From positions 3,043,001 to 3,107,000 of the forward strand of contig NC_014221.1 of the NCBI RefSeq assembly GCF_000092425.1: a DNA stretch of 64,000 nt, written 5' to 3'. Within the stretch, counting starts at the first letter, position 1, and each line of letters opens with the position of its first letter. Shown here one piece after another: positions 43,721 through 53,182 of the stretch. The notes below the pieces were generated by a model, which saw only the letters and a list, made by a program, of their open reading frames with translations, was not told the origin of the DNA and made no database searches. Origin of the DNA: Truepera radiovictrix DSM 17093. Its GTDB lineage: Bacteria > Deinococcota > Deinococci > Deinococcales > Trueperaceae. The translations under genes were made by a program, and so were the position numbers.

Positions 43721-45082
43721 GTGTGGTTCCCGGGGGCGCGCGTGCGCCGCACCCTGCTCGCCGCCCTCGTGGGGGCAGCGCCCCTGGGGGGCGTCGCGCG
43801 CGCCCAGGAGAGCGCGCAGCTCGAAGCCGACATCGTCGCCTTCGAGGAGCTCCTCAACGAACGCATCAGCCAACTGAGCGCCCTCGAGGCGGAGCTCCAG
43901 GAGACCGAGGCGGCGCTCGCCGAACGGGTCGCCGAGCGCGACCGCTTGAGCGCCGAGGTCACCGCCCTAAGCGCCGAGGGCGAGGCGCTCGAAGCGCAGA
44001 TCCGCGACCTGAGCGCCCAGCAGGAGACGGCCGCGGCGCGCATCGAGGCGCTTCAGCTCGAGCTCGCGGGGCTCGAGGCGCAGCTCCGCGAGCTCCTCGT
44101 GAGCCTGCACAAGCGGCGCACGGGGCGTTACGCGCGGCTCCTCGCCGAGTCGGCGACGCTCTTTGAACTGCGCGTGCGCAACTACTACCTCTCGCGCCTT
44201 ACCGAGCGCGACGTCGCGCTCCTCGAGCGCTTCGAGGCCGGGGTCGCCGAGCTCGAGGCCGAACGCGCCGCGCGCGCCGAGCAGCTTGAAGCCTTGGCGG
44301 CGCGCGAACGGGAGCTCGAGACCAACCGCGCGGCCCTCGAGCGGGCGCAGGTGGAGCTCGCGGCGGCCGTCGCCGCCCTCGAGGGGACGCGCGCGGGGCA
44401 GCTCGCCCAGCAGCAGGCGCTGTTAGAGGAGCAGAGCCGCATCGAGGCCGACCTCGTGGGGGCGCGCGCGACGCTCGCCGAGGTGCTCGAACGCCAGCGC
44501 CAGCGGGCCGCCGAACGCGCCGAAGCCGAGCGGCGGCGCGCCGAAGCCGCGCGCCTAGCCGAGCAGCGCGCGGCGAGCGAGGCGGAGGCCGCCGCGCAGG
44601 CAGCCGAGAACGCCGAGGACGACTTCGCTGCCGAAGCCGCGCGCTTAGAGGAGCTGATCCGCGCCCTGAGCGAACCCGCCCCGGCCGCCGAGACCGACTT
44701 CATGGCCCCTATCCCCGACCCCGTGGTCGTGCGGGCGTTTGGCGAGGGGGGCGCTTCGGACATCTGGCTGCAGGCCGAAGAGCCCGGCACGGCGGTGCAG
44801 GCGGTCAAGTCGGGGGTGGTCTACCAGGCGTCGCGCATCACCGCCAACAGCGGTTACACCGTCGCCATACAGCACGAGGGCGACCTCATCTCGGCCTACA
44901 CCAACCTGCAACCCCCCGAGGTCGAGGTCGGCGAGCGGGTGCATCAGGGGCAGATCCTGGGCTACCTAGGGGGCGGCATCATCGCGCCCAACGTGCTGCA
45001 GTTTCGCTTGGGGACGCAGTCGGGGGCGCAGATCATCTACCAAGACCCCGCCCCTCTGCTCGGCGTCGCCGCGAGCGAGTAA
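43721..45082 (+). CDS. EnvC-like murein hydrolase activator with degenerate LytM domain
   Basis: The 453-residue secreted protein has a signal peptide, a long coiled coil (residues ~30-310, Ala/Glu/Leu-rich) and a C-terminal M23/LytM fold (PVVVRAFGEGGASDIWLQ to LQFRLGTQSG). The zinc ligands of active M23 enzymes are replaced: HxGxD is GASD, the HLS histidine is TNL, and HF is QF. Such domains activate amidases rather than cut peptidoglycan; the amidase at 51175 is a candidate target. The GTG start is 2 nt after ftsX. Confidence 0.85.
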   Translation: MWFPGARVRRTLLAALVGAAPLGGVARAQESAQLEADIVAFEELLNERISQLSALEAELQETEAALAERVAERDRLSAEVTALSAEGEALEAQIRDLSAQQETAAARIEALQLELAGLEAQLRELLVSLHKRRTGRYARLLAESATLFELRVRNYYLSRLTERDVALLERFEAGVAELEAERAARAEQLEALAARERELETNRAALERAQVELAAAVAALEGTRAGQLAQQQALLEEQSRIEADLVGARATLAEVLERQRQRAAERAEAERRRAEAARLAEQRAASEAEAAAQAAENAEDDFAAEAARLEELIRALSEPAPAAETDFMAPIPDPVVVRAFGEGGASDIWLQAEEPGTAVQAVKSGVVYQASRITANSGYTVAIQHEGDLISAYTNLQPPEVEVGERVHQGQILGYLGGGIIAPNVLQFRLGTQSGAQIIYQDPAPLLGVAASE

Positions 45083-45123
45083 CGAAGCACCGGCCCCCCG
45101 ACGCCACCCGGGCGGCGGGTACG

Positions 45124-45129
45124 TATAAT
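45124..45129 (+). promoter_or_regulatory. -10 box (TATAAT) of the cyclase gene
   Basis: A perfect TATAAT 6 nt before the GTG start codon, implying a leaderless mRNA. Confidence 0.6.
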
Positions 45130-45135
45130 TTTCTC

Positions 45136-46767
45136 GTGAGCCTCTTTTGCCCCCGCTGCGGCGCCGACAACCCGCGCGCGATGCGCTTTTGCGGGATGTG
45201 CGGCGCGCCCCTCTCCGCCGCGCCGGCGCGGCGCGAGCGCCGGCGCGTCACCGTGGTGTTTTTCGACCTCGCGGGGTTTAGCGCGCTCACGCGCGACTTC
45301 GACCCGGAGGCGCTGCGCGACCTCGCCGACGACGTGCTCACGGTCGTCGCGGGGATCGTCGAAGCCCACGACGGCTTCGTCGACGCCTTTCAGGGCGACG
45401 GGCTCATCGCCCTGTTCGGGGCGCCGCACTCGCACCCCAACGACCCCGAGCGCGCAGTTTTGGCCGCCGCCGAGGGGTTGCGGGCGGTCGAGGAGATCGG
45501 CCGCGCCAAAGGCTACCCGCTTAAGGGGCGCGCGGGGGTTAACACGGGGCTGGTGATCGCGGGCGAGCTCGGGGCGGGCCGGAAGGGCTACACGGTGATG
45601 GGGAGCGCGGTCAACCTAGCAGCGCGGCTCGAGGCCGCGGCGACCCCCGGCGAGGTCTGGGTCGGCCCCGAGACCTACCGCGCCACCCGTCACGCCCTGC
45701 GCTTCGTCCCTAGCCCGCTCCTTAACCTGCAGGGGTTCCCCGACGTCACGCAGGCGTACCGCCTCGTCGAGGAGGTGCGGCAACGCGACCCGTACGCGCA
45801 CCTGCCGTTCGTCGGGCGCGAAGCCGAGCGGGCGCGGTTGTGGCGCCTTTTGGAGCGCGCCGAGCGCGAGGGGCGCCTGCTCGAGCTCTGGCTCGTCGGC
45901 GAGGCGGGGAGCGGCAAGACGCGGCTCGCCCGCGAGCTCGCCCGCGACGTCGAGCGCGCGCGCCGCGCGCAGGTGGTGTGGCTCGAGGCGCCCCCCATCG
46001 CCCTCCCCGACGCGCCGGCGGCGCGGTGGCCCGACAACCTCCTGGCCGCTCGCCAGCACCCACTCCTCGTCGTCGTGGACACGCCCCACAGCGCCGCGCA
46101 ACCTCACCTCGAGGCGCTGCGCCGCGCCCCCATCCGGGGGCTCGTGCTGCACCTGGCGCGTAAACCCCCCCTCGAGGGAGCCGGTGCGCACGAGGTGCTC
46201 GCCCTGCCGCCGCTCGCCACCGACGACTGCCTGCGCATCCTCGGCGAGCTCGTCGACCCCAACCTCGGGCTCGTCACCCGCTCGCTGGTCCACGAGACGG
46301 GGGGCAACCCCGCTTATACCATCGAGCTCGCACGCACCCTGCGCAGTGCGCGCACGGGGGCCTTTTCGGGGTCGCTCTCCTCGCTGCTGCAAGCGCGGCT
46401 CGACATGCTCACCCCCACGCAGCGCCACCTCCTGGCGCAGCTCGCGCTGGTCGGCGAACGCACCTGGTGGGGGCTCGCCCAGCGGCTCGCAGCGAACAGC
46501 CGCGCCGACCTCGAGGCGCTGCTCGCCGAGGACGTGCTCGTACGCGAAGAGGTCTCGAGCCTCCCCGGCGAGGTCGAGCTGCGCTTTCGCAGCGAGCTGC
46601 TGCGCCGCGCCGCGCTGCTGATGGTGCCCTTAAGCGAACGCCCCGCGTTGCACCTGCAGATCGCCCGCTGGCTCGCGCCGCGCGCGGGTCCCGAGCTGCG
46701 CGCGCTCGTCGCGCATCACCTCGGTGAGGCCAAGCACCACGCCCCGGCGCTCGAGCACGAGCGCTAG
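45136..46767 (+). CDS. Class III nucleotide cyclase / AAA-like ATPase protein with zinc ribbon
   Basis: In order: a zinc ribbon (CPRC and CGMC), a class III cyclase domain (metal Asp residues in VFFDLAGFS and FQGDGLIALFG; Asn and Arg in SAVNLAARLE) and an ATPase domain with P-loop GEAGSGKTRLA. It is 543 residues, about half of usual cyclase-ATPase-TPR proteins, which continue with helical repeats. The base-specificity position usually Asp is Ser in VMGSAVN. Expected product is cAMP, and the ATPase part probably regulates; both are inferred. Confidence 0.82.
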   Translation: MSLFCPRCGADNPRAMRFCGMCGAPLSAAPARRERRRVTVVFFDLAGFSALTRDFDPEALRDLADDVLTVVAGIVEAHDGFVDAFQGDGLIALFGAPHSHPNDPERAVLAAAEGLRAVEEIGRAKGYPLKGRAGVNTGLVIAGELGAGRKGYTVMGSAVNLAARLEAAATPGEVWVGPETYRATRHALRFVPSPLLNLQGFPDVTQAYRLVEEVRQRDPYAHLPFVGREAERARLWRLLERAEREGRLLELWLVGEAGSGKTRLARELARDVERARRAQVVWLEAPPIALPDAPAARWPDNLLAARQHPLLVVVDTPHSAAQPHLEALRRAPIRGLVLHLARKPPLEGAGAHEVLALPPLATDDCLRILGELVDPNLGLVTRSLVHETGGNPAYTIELARTLRSARTGAFSGSLSSLLQARLDMLTPTQRHLLAQLALVGERTWWGLAQRLAANSRADLEALLAEDVLVREEVSSLPGEVELRFRSELLRRAALLMVPLSERPALHLQIARWLAPRAGPELRALVAHHLGEAKHHAPALEHER

Positions 46768-46917
46768 CGTGACGCGTCGCACCCCGCCCAACCGGCGCTT
46801 CTGACACCCGGCGAGCGCGTATGAGCCGTACGAGCGCACAGGCTCGTGTACAGGCCACGAGCCCCCGAGGGTCCATGCGGGCGCGAGGACGCGGTGAGGA
46901 CGCGGTGTCGACAGCGC

Positions 46918-47679
46918 CTAGGGTGCCCACCCCCGCAGCGCGGGTTCGGCGGCCGCGGCGCGCGCCACCGCCTCACGCGCGCTCCCGGAGACCTCCCCGC
47001 GCAGCGCCCCCCAACCGCGCGCGGCGAGCGCCTCACCGACCTCGGCAAGCTGGCCCTGCTGCCAGACGAGCGCGTCGAAAGGCGCACGGCCGCGGGGGTA
47101 GACGAAAGCCGTCGGCTGCCCCACGGGGGGGGCGCCGGCGCGCTGCACCTCCCCCCACGCCGTCACGGCGCGCCGCTGCTCCCCCTGCCCCGCCGCCTCC
47201 AACGCGAGGCACCAGAGCGCGACGGCGAGCACCTCGTTAAGCCACGGCGCGCGGCTCCTGAGGTCGGCCGCGTAGAGCGCGGCGTGCGCCCACTCGAGCC
47301 CGACGAGCGCGTCCATCAACGCGCGCACCCCCGTCGGCGCCTGCCGACCGGCGCTCGCCGCGCGCAGCAGCACCGCGTCCCAGCGGCGCAGCAAGCGGTT
47401 GGGGTAGTCCGCGGGCGCCACCACGCTCACCCCGCCGGCGGTGCGGCGCGTGAGCGGCCAGCCGTAGGGCGCTGAGAGGAGCGCGCGCCAGTCGCTCGCG
47501 GCGAGGACCACCAGCGCGGGGGGCTCGAGCGCGCCCAGGTGGCGTTCGGCGGCGCGGTGGAGCGCCCCGACGAACGCCTGAAGCTGCGCCGCTCGCAGCC
47601 GCTGCCCAGCCGAGAAGCGCGTCTCCGGCACCCTCCCTGGAAGGGTCTGCAAAAACGTCCTGCGCGCAAACGGGTCCAC
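46918..47679 (-). CDS. Hypothetical cytoplasmic protein
   Basis: I chose the GTG at 47679 (253 residues, beginning DPFARRTFLQ) because TAGGGGG lies just upstream. The protein is helical and Ala/Arg-rich, with conserved-looking blocks ALVVLAASDWRALL, VSVVAPADYPNRLL and WLNEVLAVALWCLALEA. No signal or membrane segment. I do not recognise a family. Confidence 0.6.
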   Translation of the reverse strand: MDPFARRTFLQTLPGRVPETRFSAGQRLRAAQLQAFVGALHRAAERHLGALEPPALVVLAASDWRALLSAPYGWPLTRRTAGGVSVVAPADYPNRLLRRWDAVLLRAASAGRQAPTGVRALMDALVGLEWAHAALYAADLRSRAPWLNEVLAVALWCLALEAAGQGEQRRAVTAWGEVQRAGAPPVGQPTAFVYPRGRAPFDALVWQQGQLAEVGEALAARGWGALRGEVSGSAREAVARAAAAEPALRGWAP

Positions 47680-47758
47680 CCCCCTAGCGTACCGGTCGGC
47701 GCCTGGCGCCGACGTTGCGCCCCGTCCGTACCCCCGCACGGCCGAGCGGCGCGGGCGG

Positions 47759-47784
47759 TATACTCGTGTACCGCGACGTGTACC
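47759..47784 (+). promoter_or_regulatory. -10 box with CGTGTACC direct repeats (possible operator)
   Basis: TATACT (47759-47764) is followed at once by two copies of CGTGTACC (47765-47772 and 47777-47784) 12 bp apart, then TGTATACGG. Repeats just downstream of a -10 box suit a repressor site for the dehydratase gene. Confidence 0.4.
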
Positions 47785-47875
47785 TGTATACGGCTGGCCG
47801 TTCTAAGATGGCCCTACCGCGCTTCGCGCACCCCGACCGAGCGACACACCGACCTCCCGCGACTAAAGGACCGCC

Positions 47876-48868
47876 ATGCTCATCCCCTTAACCGACATTC
47901 AAGCCGCTAGAGACCGCCTCGCCCCCTACCTGCCGACGTCGCCCGTGGTGCGCGCGGCGAGCTACTGCGACCGCACCGGCGCCGAGGTGCGCTTTAAGCT
48001 CGAGCTCCTCATGCCGACCCACGCTTTCAAGGTGCGCGGCGCGCTCAACGCGCTGCTGCTCATGGACGAGGCGCGGCGCGCGCGCGGCGTGGTGACCGCC
48101 TCGGGGGGCAACCACGGCCTCGGGGTGGCCTACGCCGCGCAGCTCCTCGGGGTGCGCGCCACCGTCGTGGTGCCCGTGACCACGCCGAGCATCCGGACCG
48201 AGACCATCCGGCGCTTCGGCGGGAGCGTCGTCGTCTGCGGGCGCGACTGGAACGCGGCCAATCAGCACGCCCTGGCGCTCGGCGAGGCCCAGGGCGCGAC
48301 CTACGTGAGCCCCTTTGACGACCCGGCCATCATGGCGGGGCAGGGCACCCTCGCGCTCGAGCTGCTCGAGCAAGCCCCCGACACCGAGGTGATCCTCTGC
48401 TCGGTGGGCGGCGGCGGCCTCATCTCGGGCGTGGCCTCGGCGGTGCGGCAGCTCCGCCCCGAGGTGCGCGTGATCGGCGTCGAGACCCTGGGCGCCGACT
48501 GTATGGCGCAGTCGCTGGCGGCGGGCAGGCTCGTCGAACTGCCGCAGTTTACCTCCATCGCCGAAAGCCTCGGGACCCGGCGCAGCACCGAGCGCCCGTT
48601 TGCCATCGTCCGCGAGGCGGTCGAGCGGATCATCACGGTGAGCGACGCGCGCGCCTTTGACGAGCTTCTCTGGACGCTCAACCACGAAAAGCTCCTCTGC
48701 GAACCGGCCGCGAGCTGCACCCTCGCCGCTCTGACCGACCCCGCGACCGACCTCGCGGGGCGCCGCGTGGCCGTTGTCCTCTGCGGCGGCAACATCACCC
48801 TCGAGCAGGTTCGGGGTTGGGAGGCGCGCTTCGGCTCCCGCCAGCGGGTGCCGGAGGCTGCGCTCTAG
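47876..48868 (+). CDS. PLP-dependent threonine/serine dehydratase-like enzyme
   Basis: The 330-residue fold-type II PLP enzyme has the Schiff-base lysine in THAFKVRGALNAL, ASGGNHGLGVA, and the phosphate loop SVGGGGLISG, with CGGNITLEQ at the end. It lacks the C-terminal ACT regulatory domain of biosynthetic IlvA, so it is probably catabolic (threonine or serine dehydratase, or serine racemase-like). Precise substrate is open. AAAGGACCGCC precedes the ATG. Confidence 0.88.
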   Translation: MLIPLTDIQAARDRLAPYLPTSPVVRAASYCDRTGAEVRFKLELLMPTHAFKVRGALNALLLMDEARRARGVVTASGGNHGLGVAYAAQLLGVRATVVVPVTTPSIRTETIRRFGGSVVVCGRDWNAANQHALALGEAQGATYVSPFDDPAIMAGQGTLALELLEQAPDTEVILCSVGGGGLISGVASAVRQLRPEVRVIGVETLGADCMAQSLAAGRLVELPQFTSIAESLGTRRSTERPFAIVREAVERIITVSDARAFDELLWTLNHEKLLCEPAASCTLAALTDPATDLAGRRVAVVLCGGNITLEQVRGWEARFGSRQRVPEAAL

Positions 48869-49142
48869 ACGCTAGCGACAGCGACGCTCCGAGCGCACGC
48901 AGCCAGAGCGACGCCGCACCCCGCTACAGGCGGGGCACATCTTCCGGGGCGCGTTTTACCGTAAACTAAGCTATGCTTAGGGAGCCGCAGCGCACGCCTA
49001 CTTCGCAGCATCAGCCGAGGCCCACGCGCGACCACACCACCTTGCAGCGCACGCGGTAGCTCCAGCACGCAGCGACCGCGCCGGGTCGCCCTTGGGACGT
49101 TCTAGCGCCGCCGACCTCACGCGGCGCTACGTAGGAGGAAGC

Positions 49143-49664
49143 ATGTACATCGAAAACTTCTGGCTCTTTGTCATCGTCGTGATGAGCGTCGGTGCGATTT
49201 TGGGGTTTTCCTTCTTTTCGCTCCGCTACCGCAACTCGAAGCGGATCGAACAGCTGCAGCAGCAGCTCGAGGCGAAAACCGAGGAGCTCGCCAACTACCG
49301 CGGCGACGTCAACGAGCACTTTTTGCGCACCGCCGAGCTGATCGACGAGCTCACCAAGAGCTACAAACTGGTCTACGACCACCTCGAGAGCGGCGCCTAC
49401 CGGCTCGTCGGCGAGGAGACCTTCCGTCAGCAGCTCGCCGAGCGCAAACAGCCGCAGCTCGCGGCCTTTAGCACCGCGCCGAGCCGCGAACTCGGCGCCG
49501 AGGGTGAACGCACCCCGCTCAACGCCGCCGCGCTGGTGATCGAAGAGGACCTTTTCGAACCCGAGCCGGTCGCCAAACGCCCGAGCGGCCCTCCCGAGGC
49601 GCGGCGGCGGACCCCCGCCCAAAGCCCGCGCGCCGGCGACGACGAGGTGCGCCGCTCGGCCTAG
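49143..49664 (+). CDS. zapG: YhcB/ZapG-like membrane-anchored coiled-coil protein (DUF1043)
   Basis: The 173-residue protein has one N-terminal helix (residues 5-25), a coiled coil rich in Gln and Glu, then GDVNEHFLRTAELIDELTKSYKLVYDHLESGAYRLVG, the part most like YhcB, and a disordered charged tail. YhcB/ZapG links division and envelope synthesis in proteobacteria. GGAGGAAGC precedes the ATG at 49143. Its stop overlaps guaD by 4 bp. The similarity is from memory and moderate. Confidence 0.75.
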   Translation: MYIENFWLFVIVVMSVGAILGFSFFSLRYRNSKRIEQLQQQLEAKTEELANYRGDVNEHFLRTAELIDELTKSYKLVYDHLESGAYRLVGEETFRQQLAERKQPQLAAFSTAPSRELGAEGERTPLNAAALVIEEDLFEPEPVAKRPSGPPEARRRTPAQSPRAGDDEVRRSA

Positions 49665-50968
49665 CGCTCCCCCCCCGCGAGGTGCGCCCGCAGCGAGACG
49701 CCCGCAACCCAGACGTCGCGCACGCTCTCCTCGCGGGCGAGGGTAAAGAGCGCCCCTAGACTCGCCTCCGGCGAGGGGCTGTGGCGCAGCACCTCCTCGA
49801 GGGTGCTCCCGGGGGGCGGCTTGAGGAGGACGAGGTCCGCCTGCCGCCCCGGCGACAGGTCGCCAAGCGCCTCCTGGCCCAGCGCGAGCGCCCCCGCGCG
49901 CGTCGCGAGGTAGAGCAGGTGCGCCGGGCCGAGCGGCACCCCGTCGGGTTGGAGCATCTGCCCCTGATACGCCATCAGCCCCTCTTTGAGGAGGCTAAAC
50001 CCCGTCCCCCCACCGACGTCGCTGCCGAGCGCCACCCGGACGCCGCACGCGAGGTGGCGCCGCAAGCTGAAAAGCCCGCTCCCGATAAACATGTTGCTGC
50101 TCGGGCAGTGCGCGACCGCCGACCCGGCCGCCGCGAGGCGCCGCAGCTCCCCCTCACGCACGTGCACGTTGTGCGCAAACACCGAGCGCGCGCCGACGAG
50201 ACCGAAACGCTCGTACGTCGCGAGGTAGTCTTCAGCCCACGGAAACAGCTCGGCGACGGTGCGGATCTCGTCGCGCGACTCGTTGAGGTGCGTCTGGAAC
50301 CAGACGTCCGGGTACGCCCGCAAAAGGGCCCCCGTCACCTCCAAAAGGGCGTCGCTGCACGACAGGGCGAAGCGCGGGGTCAGGGCGTAACGCAACCGCG
50401 AGCGCCCATGCCAGCGGCTGATGAGGGTCTCACAGGTACGGTAGGCGGTCTCGGGGTCGGTGTGCAGCTCGGGGCGCAACAACCGGTCGGCGAGGACGAG
50501 CCCGCTTGTGAGGCGCAGCCCGACCCGCTCCGCCTCCTCGAAGAGCGCCTCTTGCGCCCCCGGGAAGTGCGAGCCGAACACGAGCGCCGTGGTCGTCCCG
50601 TTGCGCAGCAGCGCGCGCACAAAGCGCGCCGCGAGCGCGCGCGCGTAGGCGAGGTCGGCGAGCCGCGCCTCTTCGGGGAGGGTGCGCTCGCGCAGCCAGT
50701 CGAGCAGCGTGAGCCCCATCGCCCCGATGACCCGCACCTGTGGGTAGTGCACGTGCGTGTCGACGAAACCGGGGAGCAGGTAGCTCTCGGGGTCGCCGGC
50801 GAGCGCCGCGCTTTGGTAGCGCCCGCGCAGCGTGGCCGCGTCGCCGACGGCGACGATGCGCTCCCCGTCGATCACCAGGGCGCCGTCTGAAAACGCCTCG
50901 AGCGCCCCCGCCTCCGTAAAGGGGTTTTTGGGGGTGTGGAAGAGTCGCGCGCGCAGCAGCGTAAGCAT
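49661..50968 (-). CDS. guaD: Guanine deaminase
   Basis: The 435-residue amidohydrolase has PGFVDTHVHYPQ (metal His pair), FQTHLNES, HNVHV, SSNMFIGSGLF and the metal Asp in GSDVGGGTGFS, the set of bacterial GuaD. It converts guanine to xanthine. I use the second ATG (50968): the first ATG (50980) lies inside TATGCT (50976-50981), which is 7 nt upstream and fits as the -10 box of a leaderless mRNA. Confidence 0.93.
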   Translation of the reverse strand: MLTLLRARLFHTPKNPFTEAGALEAFSDGALVIDGERIVAVGDAATLRGRYQSAALAGDPESYLLPGFVDTHVHYPQVRVIGAMGLTLLDWLRERTLPEEARLADLAYARALAARFVRALLRNGTTTALVFGSHFPGAQEALFEEAERVGLRLTSGLVLADRLLRPELHTDPETAYRTCETLISRWHGRSRLRYALTPRFALSCSDALLEVTGALLRAYPDVWFQTHLNESRDEIRTVAELFPWAEDYLATYERFGLVGARSVFAHNVHVREGELRRLAAAGSAVAHCPSSNMFIGSGLFSLRRHLACGVRVALGSDVGGGTGFSLLKEGLMAYQGQMLQPDGVPLGPAHLLYLATRAGALALGQEALGDLSPGRQADLVLLKPPPGSTLEEVLRHSPSPEASLGALFTLAREESVRDVWVAGVSLRAHLAGGER

Positions 50969-51174
50969 CCCCCTTAGCATAGCGCGCTAGGCGGGCCCCT
51001 TCGCGCCGCCCCCGAAGATGGGGCGCCGCGCACCCCGCTATCATCAACGCGTCATCGACACGTCATCACCATGCCACCACACGCCATCACAGCCGTAACA
51101 GCCGCCTTTGCAGCGGTGTAGGGAGGGTGCTCTCAGCAAGCTCCCAAACTCCGCGTGCTAGACTCTGAAACGCC

Positions 51175-52911
51175 GTGAAGCGTCCCCTTGCTCGCCTCTT
51201 CGCCCTAGGTGTTTTGGTTATGGCGTCGGCGTCGGCGCAGACCTGCTCGGACTACATCGCCATCAGCGGGGTGCTGTTAGAGGGGCCGACCGCCTGCTAC
51301 TTCGGCGACGAGCGGGGCCCCGAGGCCGCTTTTATCCGCACCGACCACCTCACCCGCGCGTTAGCGCTCGAGTCCACCTACGACCAGGAGACCGGGCGGC
51401 TCCGCTTCCGCCAGGGGGAGCTGGTCTTCGAGCTCGCCACGACGAGCGACCCCGAAGCGGCGCTCGAGGCGCAGCCGGAGGCGCTGATCATTGGCGGCGA
51501 GGCGCAGCCGGCGCGACCGGCGGTGCTCGCGGGCTCGAGCTACCTGCCGCTGACGACCGTCGTCGCGGTTCTAGGTGGGCAGAGCCACTGGAGCGAGACG
51601 GCGCGGATGATCGAGGTCTCCTTTAGCGACCTCGCGCAGGACCCCGCCCCCGAGGCGCTCACGGCCGCAGCGCCAGATGAGGCGGCTTCGGGCGGCACGC
51701 CGACCGACCCGACGACCGACGACGCGAGCACCACGGGCGACGTCGGCGGCGAAGCGGGGGACGGTGCACCGCCCCCCGTCGCGGAGCGCCCCGTCGATCC
51801 GAACGCCGTGCTTTTGAGCGCGCCGCGCTACGGGGTGCACGACGGCTACACGCGGGTCGCGCTCGACCTGCCCGCGGGGCTGGGGTACCAGCTCGCCGTC
51901 GAGGGGGACAACTTTATCGTGCTCTTTACCGGCGCGCGCGCCGAACCCTTTCAGGTCGCGCCGCAGAGCCCGCAGCTCGCCACCTTGGGTTACGCCGAGG
52001 TCGGCGATACGCTCGCCTTGATCGCCAGCACCACCTACCCGCTCACCCCCGAGGGGGACGGTTTTGACGTCGGTCTCATGGGCGACGAGGAGCGCGTGCT
52101 CTACATCGACTTCGCCCCCGAAAAGCGCGGCGAAGCGGTCGCGCGCCTGCAGGACCTGCCGCGGCGCACCGCGAGCGCCCCCGTCCGCAGCGTCCGGCGC
52201 CCCGAGCACGTCCCTAAAACCGTGGTGATCGACCCCGGTCACGGCGGCCACGACCCCGGCGCGGTCAGCCGCTACGTCGTCGAAAAAGACCTCGTGCTCG
52301 CCGTCGGCCTCAAGCTCGAGGCGCTTTTAGAGGCGCGCGGGATCAACGTGGTGATGACCCGGCGCGACGACACCTTCGTCGACCTCGAGACCCGCGCCGA
52401 GTTCGCGATCCCCTCCGAGCACAACCTCTTTATCTCGCTCCACGCCAACTCGGTCGCCGACAGCACGGCCCACGGCATCGAGACCTGGGTGTTCGGCAAA
52501 CCCCAAGACGAGTCGCTGATCAACCTCGCCATCCTCGAAAACGGCGGGGGGGGGCTCGGGCGGGCGCGTACGGCGCAGGCGCAGGAGATCGCCGCGAGCA
52601 TCTCCGGCGACCTGTTGCGCGAGGAGAACCTCTCGTTTAGCATGATGTTCGCCGAGGCGCTGCAAAACGAACTCGTCTTCGCCACCGAGAGCGAAAACCG
52701 CGGTGTGCGCCAGAACTACTTCTCCGTCTTGCGTAACGCCCGCGTCCCCGCCGTGCTGGTCGAACTCGGCTTCGTCAACCATCCGGTCGAGGGGCCGCGG
52801 CTCGCCTCGGAGGCCTATCAGACGCTCCTCGCCGAGGCGCTCGCCGAGGGCATCGAGGCGTTTTTAAATGGCGGCGGCGACCTCGCGCTGCGGCGGGCCT
52901 CGAGCAACTAG
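51175..52911 (+). CDS. N-acetylmuramoyl-L-alanine amidase (Amidase_3) with AMIN-like domain
   Basis: The 578-residue secreted enzyme has a signal peptide, a stalk-like N-terminal domain (copper-amine-oxidase-like strands), an Asp/Thr-rich linker, an AMIN-like beta domain (residues ~200-320) and a C-terminal Amidase_3 domain. Zinc ligands are visible: His in DPGHGGHDPG, Glu in VEKDLVLA, His in SLHANS, and the catalytic Glu in LVELGFVNHP. It cleaves the bond between MurNAc and L-Ala. The GTG start is 10 nt after TAGACT. Confidence 0.92.
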   Translation: MKRPLARLFALGVLVMASASAQTCSDYIAISGVLLEGPTACYFGDERGPEAAFIRTDHLTRALALESTYDQETGRLRFRQGELVFELATTSDPEAALEAQPEALIIGGEAQPARPAVLAGSSYLPLTTVVAVLGGQSHWSETARMIEVSFSDLAQDPAPEALTAAAPDEAASGGTPTDPTTDDASTTGDVGGEAGDGAPPPVAERPVDPNAVLLSAPRYGVHDGYTRVALDLPAGLGYQLAVEGDNFIVLFTGARAEPFQVAPQSPQLATLGYAEVGDTLALIASTTYPLTPEGDGFDVGLMGDEERVLYIDFAPEKRGEAVARLQDLPRRTASAPVRSVRRPEHVPKTVVIDPGHGGHDPGAVSRYVVEKDLVLAVGLKLEALLEARGINVVMTRRDDTFVDLETRAEFAIPSEHNLFISLHANSVADSTAHGIETWVFGKPQDESLINLAILENGGGGLGRARTAQAQEIAASISGDLLREENLSFSMMFAEALQNELVFATESENRGVRQNYFSVLRNARVPAVLVELGFVNHPVEGPRLASEAYQTLLAEALAEGIEAFLNGGGDLALRRASSN

Positions 52912-53182
52912 CGCCCGGCCCAAACGGCCCTCGCGGGGAGCGCCCAACTGTTCTCGAGCCCTGAGCTACCTACAACGCGGCCCGAACGGGCGTCCTCGGC
53001 CCACCCCTACAGGCGCGCCTCGGGCGGCGACGGTAGGTCCGACTTCGTGCCCGCGTTGGACCAGCCACCTTCGTACCGCCGCTCTTGCCGCGTCTGATAG
53101 CATGGCACCATGACGCAGCGGCTTCTCTCGGCACCCGGGCGTTCCCACCCGCTCCCCCCTCGCCACTCCCTTCGCGCGGCGC

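Noticed and set aside
46885-46906. Direct repeat GAGGACGCGGT twice in tandem
   Set aside because: Two 11-bp units in GC-rich DNA with no link to a gene start or hairpin; likely chance or minor slippage.
52545-52553. G9 tract in the amidase gene as a second slippage switch
   Set aside because: The gene is in frame through the tract and the amidase motifs continue normally on both sides; nothing shows variation.
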